This document shows, piece by piece, positions 1-6,612 of a DNA stretch of 11,404 bases. The DNA comes from Baffinella frigidus (Eukaryota; Cryptophyceae; Cryptomonadales; Baffinellaceae), in NCBI GenBank assembly GCA_026770585.1, contig MU646506.1:314579-325982 (forward strand). Reading direction: 5' to 3'. Both the position numbers and the translations under genes were made by a program. The notes below the pieces were generated by a model. The model was not told the DNA's origin, made no database searches, and saw only the letters and a list, made by a program, of their open reading frames with translations. Numbering within the stretch: the first letter of the stretch is position 1; every line of letters starts with the position of its first letter.

Positions 1-120
1 CTAAACCCTAAACCCCAAACCCCAAACCCCAAACCACAAACCCAAACCCCAAACCCTGAACCCTAAACCCCAAACCCCAAACCCTAAACCCCAAACCCCA
101 AACCCTAAACCATGAACCCT
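1..120 (+). repeat. degenerate CCCTAAA telomere-like array
   Basis: Imperfect 7-mer units (CCCTAAA, CCCCAAA, CCCTGAA) with the C-rich strand on plus. It is degenerate and runs straight into a candidate splice acceptor (CACCAG at 124-129), so it is better read as the 3' part of an intron than as a chromosome end. The left edge of the window cuts it. Confidence 0.85.
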
Positions 121-129
121 AATCACCAG

Positions 130-170
130 GCTGATGCGTCCAACAGATGCTGATCCGACCGAGTACACTG
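130..170 (+). CDS. candidate internal exon of an unidentified gene
   Basis: After the acceptor CACCAG (124-129) one frame reads LMRPTDADPTEYTG. The exon starts with the last base of a split codon. A donor at 171 (ACTG|GTGCAT) leaves phase 1, which fits the two-base start of the terminal exon at 1026; joined, the codon is GGG. Alternatively the frame stays open to TAA at 227-229, overlapping AATAAATAAATA, which would make this a terminal exon with a poly(A)-like signal. The other two frames stop within a few codons. The product is not recognised. Splice sites are read by eye, and the 1-in-3 chance of a phase match limits confidence. Confidence 0.33.
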
Positions 171-298
171 GTGCATCCCTAACCCCCAACACTCTCCACT
201 GCCACTCGCCCTGCCAAGTGAATAAATAAATAGATGTTTATATTTCTTTGAGATGTACCAGGTGGGTGTTTGGGGCTAATCGAGTCTGCTCGTGCCTG

Positions 299-410
299 AC
301 AAGAACGGTATCTCGAATACAAGAACCCGCCCCCTCGTTTGAGCCTACAGCAGGTCTATCCCTATGGTCCAGGGAGGGTTTACGGGGGTTCGAACTTGAG
401 ATTCCCCTGT
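299..410. mobile_element. degenerate TACAGGGG-family foldback element
   Basis: The right end (ATTCCCCTGT) and the interior (CCTACAGCAGGTCTATCCC, then TATGGTCC) match the ends and core of the better copies at 1720-1840 and 5335-5448. The left end is eroded (GGTATCTCGAATACAAGAAC). It is probably an old non-autonomous MITE relic; there is no coding capacity. Confidence 0.4.
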
Positions 411-441
411 GAGTTCAGGCATCACTAGTTGCCCCACGACA

Positions 442-533
442 AACCCTAAACCCTGAACCCTAAACCCTAAACCCCAAACCTCAAACCCTAAACTCTAAAC
501 CCTAAACCCTAAACCCTAAACCCTAAACCCTAG
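442..533 (+). repeat. CCCTAAA telomere-like array
   Basis: About thirteen units, the last ones perfect CCCTAAA and earlier ones with C/T and G changes. It lies inside the putative intron 171-1025 and just before the first repeated exon head (593), C-rich on the sense strand. Confidence 0.85.
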
Positions 534-537
534 ACAC

Positions 538-1025
538 GAAACAGCGCCCCTTGCCTCTCACCCTGAAGGCTAACCGCGAAATGGAGGAGCAGGGGGGCTG
601 CACACGCCCCCAAAGGCACCCTCAACCCCAAACAACGCCTCTGAGAGAGTACAGCACCAAAGTGCGTTGACACCCTGAACCCGTGACGCTCAACGACCAG
701 CGGTGGCGAAGGGGTGCTACACACGCCCCCGCGGGTACCCTGAACTCCAAACAACGCCTCTTTCCCCTCACCCTCAACGCTACAGGGGCACCTCGTTCAT
801 AAGAAACTGCCCCCCCCATAGGACCACCGTACGGTGGTCCTGCGAGGTGCCCCTGTCACTGGCAAACCCTAACGCAGGGGTGCTGCACACGCCCCCGAAG
901 TCACCCTGAACCCCAAACAACGCCTCTTAGACATCTTAGAGTCAAGCACCCAGGTGCTTAAAGTACAGCAGCAAAGTGGTTTGACACCCCTCGCCCTTGA
1001 CGGTAACTGGCAAGGCCTGACGCAG
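538..1025 (+). repeat. tandem array with three copies of an exon head (593-615, 712-734, 878-900)
   Basis: Three units carry acceptor AG plus the same 23-base start found in the full exon at 1026 (GGGTGCTGCACACG followed by CCCCCGAAG). All three then change to telomere-like text (CACCCTGAACCCCAAACAAC, to about 642, 761 and 927) where the real exon continues with codons. A second shared block, GTACAGCA-CAAAGTG, occurs at 649 and 963. The third unit is split by a foldback element (781-856). Translated heads are GLHTPPK, VLHTPPR and VLHTPPK. Upstream of heads 1 and 3 and of the real exon there is a TAAC suggestive of a branch point. I read these as duplicated intron end plus exon start, probably not used. 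Confidence 0.6.
781..856. mobile_element. TACAGGGG-family foldback element, internally deleted
   Basis: Perfect 14-bp terminal inverted repeats (ACAGGGGCACCTCG at 782-795 and its complement at 843-856) flank a perfect 22-bp palindrome at 820-841. The mirror of the left sub-terminal ATAAGAAAC plus C-run is missing on the right, so it is a deletion derivative. It sits inside the exon-head array. Confidence 0.7.
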
Positions 1026-1135
1026 GGGTGCTGCACACGCCCCCGAAGGCAGCAGCGAAGCGCGTGGCGCACCTTGACGCCTACTCCGACAACTCCGCGC
1101 GGAGAGACCTCTCGTCCTTCTTTGACGCAAAGTGA
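1026..1135 (+). CDS. terminal exon of an unidentified gene
   Basis: After GACGCAG (1019-1025) the frame reads VLHTPPKAAAKRVAH and continues LDAYSDNSARRDLSSFFDAK to TGA at 1133-1135. The balanced residue mix, a clean stop and a conserved-looking acceptor support a real C-terminal exon. The first 23 bases occur three more times upstream in the intron. Joining to 130-170 (phase 1 to 1) keeps the frame. Nothing identifies a family; no membrane segment or known motif is visible. A short hairpin (GGTCCG, 7-base loop, CGGACC; 1228-1246) lies about 95 bases after the stop. Confidence 0.5.
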
Positions 1136-1355
1136 GCGCGTGCTAGGGGAGGGGGGGGGGGTCGAAGATGACTTAGAAAAGGCATGGAGCCCCCAAACGA
1201 CGTGTGAACGTTGGGTGTAGGGAGGGTGGTCCGTTTGGTGCGGACCGCGTGCCATGCCATAAGTGGCCGGGGATTTGCACTAAGTGGATCACTCTCAGGG
1301 TTGGTTGGCTCGGGATGACCTGTGGGCGGGGACTCTCTGGGGGAGTGCATTCATG

Positions 1356-1493
1356 TACAGGGGTACCTCGCCCATAAGAAAACAGCGTCCCCCCTAGGAC
1401 CACCACAAGGCCCTAGCTAGGCACAGGAGTACATGTACTGTAGGGTCCTAGCTAGGGGGGGGGGTAGTTTCGTATGAGCGAGGCCCCCCTGTA
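1356..1493. mobile_element. TACAGGGG-family foldback element
   Basis: Ends TACAGGGGTACCTCG and its near complement CGAGGCCCCCCTGTA, with sub-terminal CATAAGAAAA and TTTCGTATG arms, C and G runs, and a core rich in self-complementary words (CCTAGCTAGG, GTACATGTAC). It starts and ends with TA, compatible with a TA target duplication. Non-coding, MITE-sized (138 bp). Confidence 0.7.
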
Positions 1494-1637
1494 TCCGGGG
1501 CACAGCGTGGAGAGGCCTGAGCGCGGTATTCTCCCTTAAGTGAATCTACTTCGGAGGCCTGAGTGAATCTACCTAGGGCGTCTTGATAACCTTGCGTCCT
1601 GATGCCCTTAGATGCTAGATACCCACAAACGGCAACG

Positions 1638-1917
1638 TGTACGCGCGTGGCCTGCCGGCAGTCACGTGCAGTCACCTGCGGGCAAGTGATCACGTGGCAC
1701 GCCGACGCGCTCACGAGTGTACAGGGGTGCCTCGCTCATACGAAACCGCCCCCCCCCTAGGACCCTACAGTAGGTCTATGCCGAGGGCCCTATGGTGGTC
1801 CTAGGGGGTGGGCATTTCTTATCAGTGAGGTGCCCCTGTACGCGCGTGACCTGCCGGCAGTCACGTGCAGTCACCTGCGGGCAAGTGATCACGTGGCACG
1901 CCGACGCGCTCACGAGT
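1638..1917 (+). repeat. 81-bp direct repeat flanking a foldback element (1638-1718 and 1837-1917)
   Basis: The two 81-bp copies differ at one base (GTGGCCTG against GTGACCTG) and are 199 bp apart. Each starts TGTACGCGCGTG and ends GACGCGCTCACGAGT. The element 1720-1840 fills the gap, and its terminal TGTA is shared with the start of the second copy. This is too long for a usual target-site duplication. Confidence 0.9.
1720..1840. mobile_element. TACAGGGG-family foldback element, well preserved
   Basis: Terminal inverted repeats TACAGGGGTGCCTCG and its near complement, then CTCATACGAAAC matched by TTTCTTATCAG, then C- and G-runs with CCTAGGACC and GGTCCTAGG forming an inner stem. It carries terminal TA at both ends. 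No reading frame of note. Confidence 0.8.
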
Positions 1918-2046
1918 ATCTCTTAAGGGGCGAGGCGGTCAAAATTGACCACCAAGAGGTCCTAGAGGCAGGTCCTAGGGCCCTACGGTAGGGCGTATGA
2001 GCCTACTCGCCACTTGAGGGATACTGCCGTGGGAAGACGTCCGTGG

Positions 2047-2256
2047 GAATGCGGCGGTGTCCAATGAATAGATGCTAGTGGACTCGCTTTCTTTCAACCT
2101 GCAGGGGAATCTGGAGGTAGAACACGCAACTCTTAGGGCCCACTGTAGAAATGCTAGGGCATACGGTAGAACACGTTGTCTCTAGGGCCTACGGTAGGCC
2201 TCTTGCTAGGACCGTACAGCGGTCCTACATCTAGAGTGTCTTTCAGTTCTTGTGTT
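2047..2256 (+). repeat. direct repeat R1 (partner at 4424-4611)
   Basis: R1 and R2 both start GAATGCGGCG and end TTCTTGTGTT and share long blocks such as CCTGCAGGGGAATCTGGA and GGGCCTACGGTAGGCCTCTT. R1 carries about 23 extra bases near 2143-2165. The G-rich array starts at the right end of R1. The block contains short palindromes (CCTACGGTAGG) but no convincing reading frame. Confidence 0.85.
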
Positions 2257-2964
2257 TAGGGTTTGGGGTTGAGGGTTGAGGGTTGAGGGTTGAGGGATTA
2301 GGATTTAGGGTTGAGGGCTTGGGGATTATGGTTTAAAGTTTTGGCTTCAGGGTTTATGTTTTAGGGTTTAGGGTTTAGGGTTCAGGGTTCAGGGTTCAGA
2401 GATTGGCGTTTGGCGTTTAGGGTCTAAGATTTGAGGTTCAGCGTGAAGGGTGAAGGGTTTAGGGTTTAGTGCTGAGGGTGTAGTGTTTAGGGTTTAAGGT
2501 TAGGGGTTATGGGTTAGAGTTAAGGTTTTTGTTTTTAGGGTTGAGGGTTGAGGCTTTAGGCTTTAGGCTTTAGGCTTTAGGCTTTAGGCTTTAGGGTTCA
2601 GGATTTCGGTTTCAGGGTTGAGGGTTCAGTGTTTTGTGTTGAGGGTTTCGCGTTTCGGGTTTAGGTTTGCGGGTAGACGGATCGATTTGATACGCAGGTT
2701 ATCGGGTACAAGTTTTTTTCCGGTGCTTTGGTCCCGGTGCTTTTTCCTTCCAGTGACTCGCAACCTGGATATTTTTTTACAACAACCTGTTTGTCAAATT
2801 TCTCGGGGGGGTTAGGGTTTAGAGAGGTTTAGGGGTTAGGGTTCAGGGTTCAGGGTTTAGAGTTTAGGGTTGAGGGTCTAGGGTCTAGGGTTCAGGGTTG
2901 AGGGTTTAGGGATTAGGGATTAGGAATTAGGGTTGAGGGTCTAGGGTTGAGGGTTTAGGGATTA
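2257..2964 (+). repeat. TTTAGGG-orientation telomere-like array, left arm of a large palindrome
   Basis: Degenerate TTTAGGG, TTGAGGG and TTCAGGG units with a local run of TTTAGGC (about 2551-2592). An unrelated spacer (about 2660-2812) contains CGGATCGATTTGATAC and ACCTGTTTGTC. The stretch 2592-2730 reappears in reverse complement at about 3640-3785. No reliable gene; the short open frame over 2618-2815 is mostly repeat. Confidence 0.85.
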
Positions 2965-3528
2965 GGGGCCACGCCAGGTCATTAGTGATCTGTACATGAT
3001 CCAACACAATCCACTCTCATAGCAAAACTACCCGAACTTTGGATAGTTTAGCCCACGGGGTGGGGCGCGGTAGGAGGTGGAGTTAGAATCCATCCGGAAA
3101 ATGCTCGTATGAGCGGCCGACACGGGGTACAGTACGTGGCACAATGCGTAGCATGTGCGGCGATGACGCTGGTACCGTAGGCCGCAAGGCTCCCATGAAA
3201 CAGCTGGTAGGAGCCCTACGGCCTACGGTAGGCAATACCGTAGGCTAATTTGCCCACCGTAGGCTAAACGACCCAAGTTTCGGGCAGTTTTACGATCAAC
3301 TCATTCTACGGCGAATTGGGTCGATCTTGGACTGCTGCTCCAACTCGAGAACCCCGCACCTCACCCCCCAAACGTGATTTCTCCCCGGCAGCCCCGCGGG
3401 GTGTACCCCCACGTTCCTCTTTTCACCTACTGACGCTGTGCTCGAGATCTTTTCGCCTCGGCAATCCCGTGGGCTAAAGCACCCAAAGTTTGGGTAGTTG
3501 TGCCATGAGAATAAATTGGAGTGGCCCC
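2965..3528. other. non-telomeric core between two inverted arrays, with inverted ends
   Basis: The core starts GGGGCCAC (2965-2972) and ends GTGGCCCC (3521-3528). Inside these, 3008-3059 and 3466-3520 are inverted copies sharing CTCAT, ACTACCC, AACTTTGG and TTTAGCCCACGGG. A third, plus-oriented relative lies at about 3250-3290 (GGCTAAACGACCC, AGTTTCGGGCAGTTTT). The rest shows no convincing coding frame. It may be a non-autonomous mobile element inserted within, or bringing with it, the telomere-like arrays. Confidence 0.6.
3173..3230. repeat. long hairpin inside the core
   Basis: 21-base arms (3173-3193 and 3210-3230; left arm starts TACCGTAGGCCG) with two mismatches and a 16-base loop. The ACCGTAGGCTA word then repeats directly at about 3236 and 3255. 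Confidence 0.8.
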
Positions 3529-4302
3529 TGAACCCCGAACCTTAAACCCTTGACTCTCAACCCTCATCCCTAAACAGTAAACCATGAACCATAAACCCTA
3601 AACTCTCAACCAAAAAAACCCAAAGAAATTTCATGTTTTTTTGTTTACAAAGCACCGGTGAAAAAGCTTGTGACCCATAACCTGTGTATCAAATCGATCC
3701 GCCTACCAGAAACCCTAAACCCAAACCCAGAAACGCGAAACCCAAAACCCTGAACCCTAAACCCTGAAACCGAAATCCTGAACCCTAAAACCTAAACTTT
3801 AAACCCTAAACCCTAAACCCTAAATCCTAAACCCTAAACATTAGACAATCAACCAAAACCCCTAAACCATCAACCTTAAACCCAAACACCTTAACTCTAA
3901 ACCATACTTAAACCATAAACACTACCCCCTAAACACTAAATCCTTAACCCTTAACTTTAAACCCTAGACCCTAAACCCTAAACCCCAAACACCAATCCTT
4001 AAACCCTAAACCCTAAACCCTGAACCCTAAACCCTGAACCTGAAAACGTAAACCCCAAACCCCAAAGAACCCAAAACTTTAAACCATAATCTCCAAGCCC
4101 TCAACCCTAAATCCTAACCCTTCAACCTTCAACCTGCAACCCTAAATCCTAAACCCTAAGGCCCAACGCCCAGGCCCTGAACCCTAAACCCCAAACCCTA
4201 CACCTTCAACCCTCAACCCTCAATCCTCAACCCTCAACCATCAACCATGAAACCAGAGTCCTGTACCCTAAATCCTAAGCCCTGAACCCTAAGCCCAAAA
4301 TC

Positions 4303-4355
<53 letters not shown>

Positions 4356-4423
4356 ACCTGAAAGCCGAAACCCTAAACCCTAAACCCTAAACTCTCAACC
4401 CTAAACCCTAAACCCTTAAACCT
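3529..4423 (+). repeat. CCCTAAA-orientation telomere-like array, right arm of the palindrome
   Basis: Units are CCCTAAA, CCCTGAA and CCCTCAA, with a homogeneous CCTCAAC run near 4299-4358. It holds an inverted counterpart (about 3606-3718) of the left-arm spacer, including GTATCAAATCGATCCG and AAGCACCGG. No gene seen in nearly 900 bases. Confidence 0.85.
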
Positions 4424-4611
4424 GAATGCGGCGTTGTCCAATGAATCGATGCTAGGTGACCCGCTTTCTTTCAGCCTGCAGGGGAATCTGGAATAGCACA
4501 CACAAATCCTAGGGCCCGCGGTAGAACACGCCGCCCCTAGGGCCTACGGTAGGCCTCTTGCTAGGGCCGTAGAGCGGTCCTGCATGTGGAGTGTCTTTCG
4601 GTTCTTGTGTT
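4424..4611 (+). repeat. direct repeat R2 (partner at 2047-2256)
   Basis: Same orientation as R1, diverged, with one ~23-base gap. It follows the C-rich array directly, so R1 and R2 bracket the palindrome. Nothing coding. Confidence 0.85.
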
Positions 4612-4634
4612 CTTGTATGCTGTGTCACTCCGTG

Positions 4635-4898
4635 TACAGGGTTACCTTGCTACATGTACGACGTGCACCCCTCCTAGGCCCTATCTATGGCCTACAGTGA
4701 TACATGTATGGGTTTCAAGAACCCCTAACTTAAGAACCCGCACCGTATTTGGAGCCTTTGTGTTCTCAATTTTGCACTAGAGGGTTGACTAAATATCGCC
4801 AGATTTAGTCTACCCTCTGGTACAAAATTAAGAACACGCAGGGGTCGAATTCGTTCCATACTCTTAAGTTGCGGGTTGTTATACGAGGTATCCCTGTA
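4635..4898. mobile_element. composite TACAGGG-family foldback element
   Basis: The left end TACAGGGTTACCTTG (4635-4649) is matched by CGAGGTATCCCTGTA (4884-4898). At 264 bp it is about twice the size of its relatives, because it encloses the smaller hairpin element at 4760-4837. It is either a MITE carrying an insertion or two solo ends. Confidence 0.5.
4760..4837. mobile_element. 78-bp GTGTTCTTAA hairpin element, copy A
   Basis: Nearly self-complementary: GTGTTCTCAATTTTG and CAAAATTAAGAACAC ends, inner AGAGGGTTGACTAAAT and ATTTAGTCTACCCTCT. No coding capacity. It probably is a tiny foldback element, duplicated together with its flanks as copy B. Confidence 0.65.
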
Positions 4899-5030
4899 GA
4901 TGCATCTCTCCTCCGGGCGAGGCGGGTTCGTCCCAGGATTCTATCCCGAGGCGGGCTCGTCCCAGGACACAACCTTGACAACTGGTATGCACGTCTACAT
5001 CCACGTACTGATCCCGGATTTGACCCCTGC

Positions 5031-5108
5031 GTGTTCTTAATTTTGTACCAGAGGGTAGATTAAATCTCGCGATATTTAGTCAACCCTCTGGTACACAATT
5101 AAGAACAC
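5031..5108. mobile_element. 78-bp GTGTTCTTAA hairpin element, copy B
   Basis: Same element as 4760-4837, inverted: GTGTTCTTAATTTTGTACC and GGTACACAATTAAGAACAC ends around AGAGGGTAGATTAAAT and ATTTAGTCAACCCTCT. The flanks are also inverted copies, so it was copied as part of a larger block and not inserted independently. Confidence 0.65.
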
Positions 5109-5334
5109 AAAGGCTCCAAATACGGTGCTGGTTCTTCAGTTATGGGTGCTTGTAACCCATACATCGCAAACCCCCTCCGCACGCCGCACACGACCCACCA
5201 ACGGACAATCTCTGCTTTCACTCAACCTGACGCCTCCGAGGGGCCACAGCCGCCATACCCCCCGTGTGAGAACTCACCCCGGATTCAGTCGATCTAATGG
5301 CGCTCGTCCTTGGCCCGGTCCTCACACCCCACAC

Positions 5335-5448
5335 TACAGGGGCACCTCGCTCATAAGAAACGCCCCCCCCCCTAGGACCACCCTAGGCATAGGCCTACTG
5401 TAGGGTCCTAGGGGGGGGGCGGTTTCTTATCAGCGAGGTACACCTGCA
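5335..5448. mobile_element. TACAGGGG-family foldback element
   Basis: Left end TACAGGGGCACCTCGCTCAT and AAGAAAC, then a C-run, CCTAGGACCACC, a short core (CCTACTGTAGGG), then GGTCCTAGG, a G-run and GTTTCTTATCAGCGAGG. The right terminus is slightly changed (TACACCTGCA). The 170 bases before it (5165-5334) show no feature I can support. Confidence 0.8.
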
Positions 5449-5474
5449 ACCCTCACCACCCGCGTACATCTACA

Positions 5475-5491
5475 GCCTCTTCGCAAGAGGC
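5475..5491. terminator. small hairpin just after the minus-strand stop codon
   Basis: Perfect 7-bp stem GCCTCTT/AAGAGGC with a 3-base loop, 13 bases past the stop of the minus-strand exon. It may be a 3'-UTR structure; a role is not shown. Confidence 0.3.
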
Positions 5492-5503
5492 GCGGATCCA
5501 ACC

Positions 5504-5545
5504 TTAGTAGAAGTCCGGGGAATCGCCGCCGCTGCCGATCTGGCA
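5504..5545 (-). CDS. terminal exon of an unidentified minus-strand gene
   Basis: On the minus strand a telomere-like array ends CCCTCTGCAG and is followed by an open frame CQIGSGGDSPDFY, then TAA (5506-5504). Phase 0 fits the upstream exon 5779-5841, which also ends in phase 0. The pyrimidine-rich tract before AG is partly made of the array itself. The protein family is not recognised. The small size makes this a tentative exon; the shared frame and splice signals are the main support. Confidence 0.42.
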   Translation of the reverse strand, partial: CQIGSGGDSPDFY

Positions 5546-5551
5546 CTGCAG

Positions 5552-5660
5552 AGGGTTTAGGGTTTAGGGTGTAGGGTTTAGGGTTTAGGGTGTAGGGTGT
5601 AGAGTGTGGGGTGTAGGGTATTGGTTGTAGGGTGTAGGGTGTAGGGTGTAGGGTGTAGGG
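5552..5660 (-). repeat. CCCTAAA/CCCTACA array inside the last intron of the minus-strand gene
   Basis: On plus it reads GGGTTTAGGG then many GGGTGTA units; on the gene's sense strand it is C-rich (CCCTACA, CCCTAAA). It ends one base before the candidate acceptor CTGCAG, as other arrays here end close to plus-strand acceptors. Confidence 0.8.
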
Positions 5661-5778
5661 TTCCCAAACCTCCACCCGTGGGAACGAGGGGTCAAGGACT
5701 GTCTGGCGCAGGCGGCAAGATTCAAGTGCGCCGGGAGGGCTGGTGTGGGAGGGTCAAGGGATACAGGGGGGGGGTTAC

Positions 5779-5841
5779 CGCGTTGCCCTCAGGGCCGCAG
5801 TCCAGCACCTTCGGGATCTCCAGCTGCTCGAGCATCGAGGT
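5779..5841 (-). CDS. internal exon of the same minus-strand gene
   Basis: Minus strand: acceptor CGTTTCTTGTGCGCAG, then 21 open codons, TSMLEQLEIPKVLDCGPEGN plus A, then donor GCG|GTAACC. The exon length is a multiple of three and the residue mix is like a soluble protein. It reads in phase into CQIGSGG at 5545. The family is not recognised and no catalytic motif is visible. Plus-strand frames here are glycine/arginine-rich shadows. Confidence 0.45.
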
Positions 5842-5929
5842 CTGCGCACAAGAAACGAGGTGGGATCAGAGCGAGGTCGGGGGGGTCGGGGTCGGGGCGG
5901 AGCCCAGGGACGCGCAGCATCAGTTACAC

Positions 5930-6029
5930 GTGGTCAGCCGCTGGTTCGCTGTGTGGTTTAGTTGAGGCGGTAGGGCCCGCCCGCTTCATCAGCGTCTCTC
6001 GAACCAACAGTGAGGAACGCCCATCTAAT
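5930..6029 (-). CDS. possible upstream exon of the minus-strand gene (two readings)
   Basis: After acceptor CTCAGGCTTGCAG (minus strand) two frames stay open. One, starting with the last base of a split codon, reads LDGRSSLLVRETLMKRAG and reaches a weak donor (CAC|GTGTAA) in phase 0 with the next exon. The other starts in phase 0, reads FLTVGSRDADEAGGPYRLN and stops at TAA (5960-5958), which would make it a terminal exon. I cannot choose between them. An upstream donor near 6112 (CCT|GTGAAA) has the phase the first reading needs, but its open frame is rich in Cys, Trp and Arg and unconvincing. Confidence 0.22.
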
Positions 6030-6540
6030 CTGCAAGCCTGAGTGCCTGGGACGTTGGGGCCTCCTGTCTGAAACTTCCTGGACATGCTGTGAGGCAGGAG
6101 CTAGCCCCAGTTTCACAGGTGCGTGCTGTACAGACCAGCTAAGCTAAGCCGCGTCGGCAAGCTGCTTGCCCAGCCCGCGGCTGGTGGCCAGCGCGGAGAG
6201 AGACAACAGGCGCCACGCGGCACAACAGAGCCCAGCAGCGCGCCGCCCGCTCTCTGCTCCACACAGCCTAGACCGCCAGGTCCGCGCTGGGGCCACAGCC
6301 CAGGCAGGCAAGGCCCCAGGCAGGCCAACTGCCAGGGGGAAACGAAGGGGCATCGCCATCGTTTGTCGCTGTTCCAAGCCGTACAGCGGTGGAAGCACGG
6401 CCGCAAGCCCAAAACTTTGCGCACAGTGCGCATCTAGGATGGATGAATGATTTGGACAGGGTCACAGAGGCGTGGGACGGTCGGCACCTGGAAGAGGGAT
6501 TGGATGATCTGGCTGAAGCGCATTTTCGGGCGGCTTTGTC
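6030..6540. other. GC-rich stretch with open frames but no assigned gene
   Basis: Several frames are open on both strands, as expected from low stop-codon frequency in GC-rich DNA. On plus, DDLAEAHFRAALSTLKSS (about 6505-6558) looks protein-like but ends in TAG 15 bases before the ATG at 6613. On minus, LGKQLADAA ends at 6144. Neither has convincing splice or start context. The 5' end of the minus-strand gene, the promoter of the 6613 gene, or both could lie here. Confidence 0.3.
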
Positions 6541-6612
6541 AACTTTGAAAAGTTCAACAACTTTTGGCGAAAGACGGCAACTTTCGAAAGTCACATAGTT
6601 TGTGGTCTTTTC
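6541..6612 (+). promoter_or_regulatory. palindrome-rich leader upstream of the 6613 start codon
   Basis: Contains the perfect 12-bp palindrome ACTTTCGAAAGT (6580-6591), a related imperfect one (AACTTTGAAAAGTT, 6541-6554) and AACAACTTTTGGCGAAAG between them. Such spaced dyads just before an ATG could be transcription-factor sites or a structured 5' leader. No TATA box is clear. Confidence 0.3.

Larger units (their letters stand above)
4704..5164. repeat. 147-bp inverted repeat (4704-4850 and 5018-5164)
   Basis: The arms run ATGTATGGGTT, AAGAACC, GCACCGTATTTGGAGCCTTT, then the 78-bp hairpin element, then GCAGGGGTC-AAT. The right arm is the reverse complement with scattered substitutions. The 167-bp middle contains a 20-bp direct repeat (GAGGCGGG-TCGTCCCAGGA at 4919 and 4948, 29 bp apart) and the right end of the composite element at 4898. 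Confidence 0.85.

Noticed and set aside
1-120. True chromosome end
   Set aside because: The repeats are degenerate, occur in many places and in both orientations, and lead into exon-like sequence. They are interstitial.
1-192. Minus-strand frame with GFGVWGL repeats
   Set aside because: It is the translation of the telomere-like array; the 7-base unit read through gives a 7-residue repeat. The same applies to 10140-10340 and 10407-10601.
703-909. Protein frame with YRGTSFIRN
   Set aside because: This peptide is the translation of a TACAGGGG foldback element; similar peptides arise at 5335-5403.
4919-4975. tRNA-like GGTTCG box in the tandem repeat
   Set aside because: No acceptor stem or anticodon arm can be folded around it; it is a 29-bp-spaced direct repeat.
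5430-5675. Minus-strand frame with TLHPTPYTLQP repeats
   Set aside because: Array translation; the supported exons on this strand are in short segments outside the array.
6113-6437. ~105-residue open frames on both strands
   Set aside because: GC-rich DNA with few stops; compositions are rich in Cys, Trp, Arg or Pro and Gln, and splice or start context is weak.
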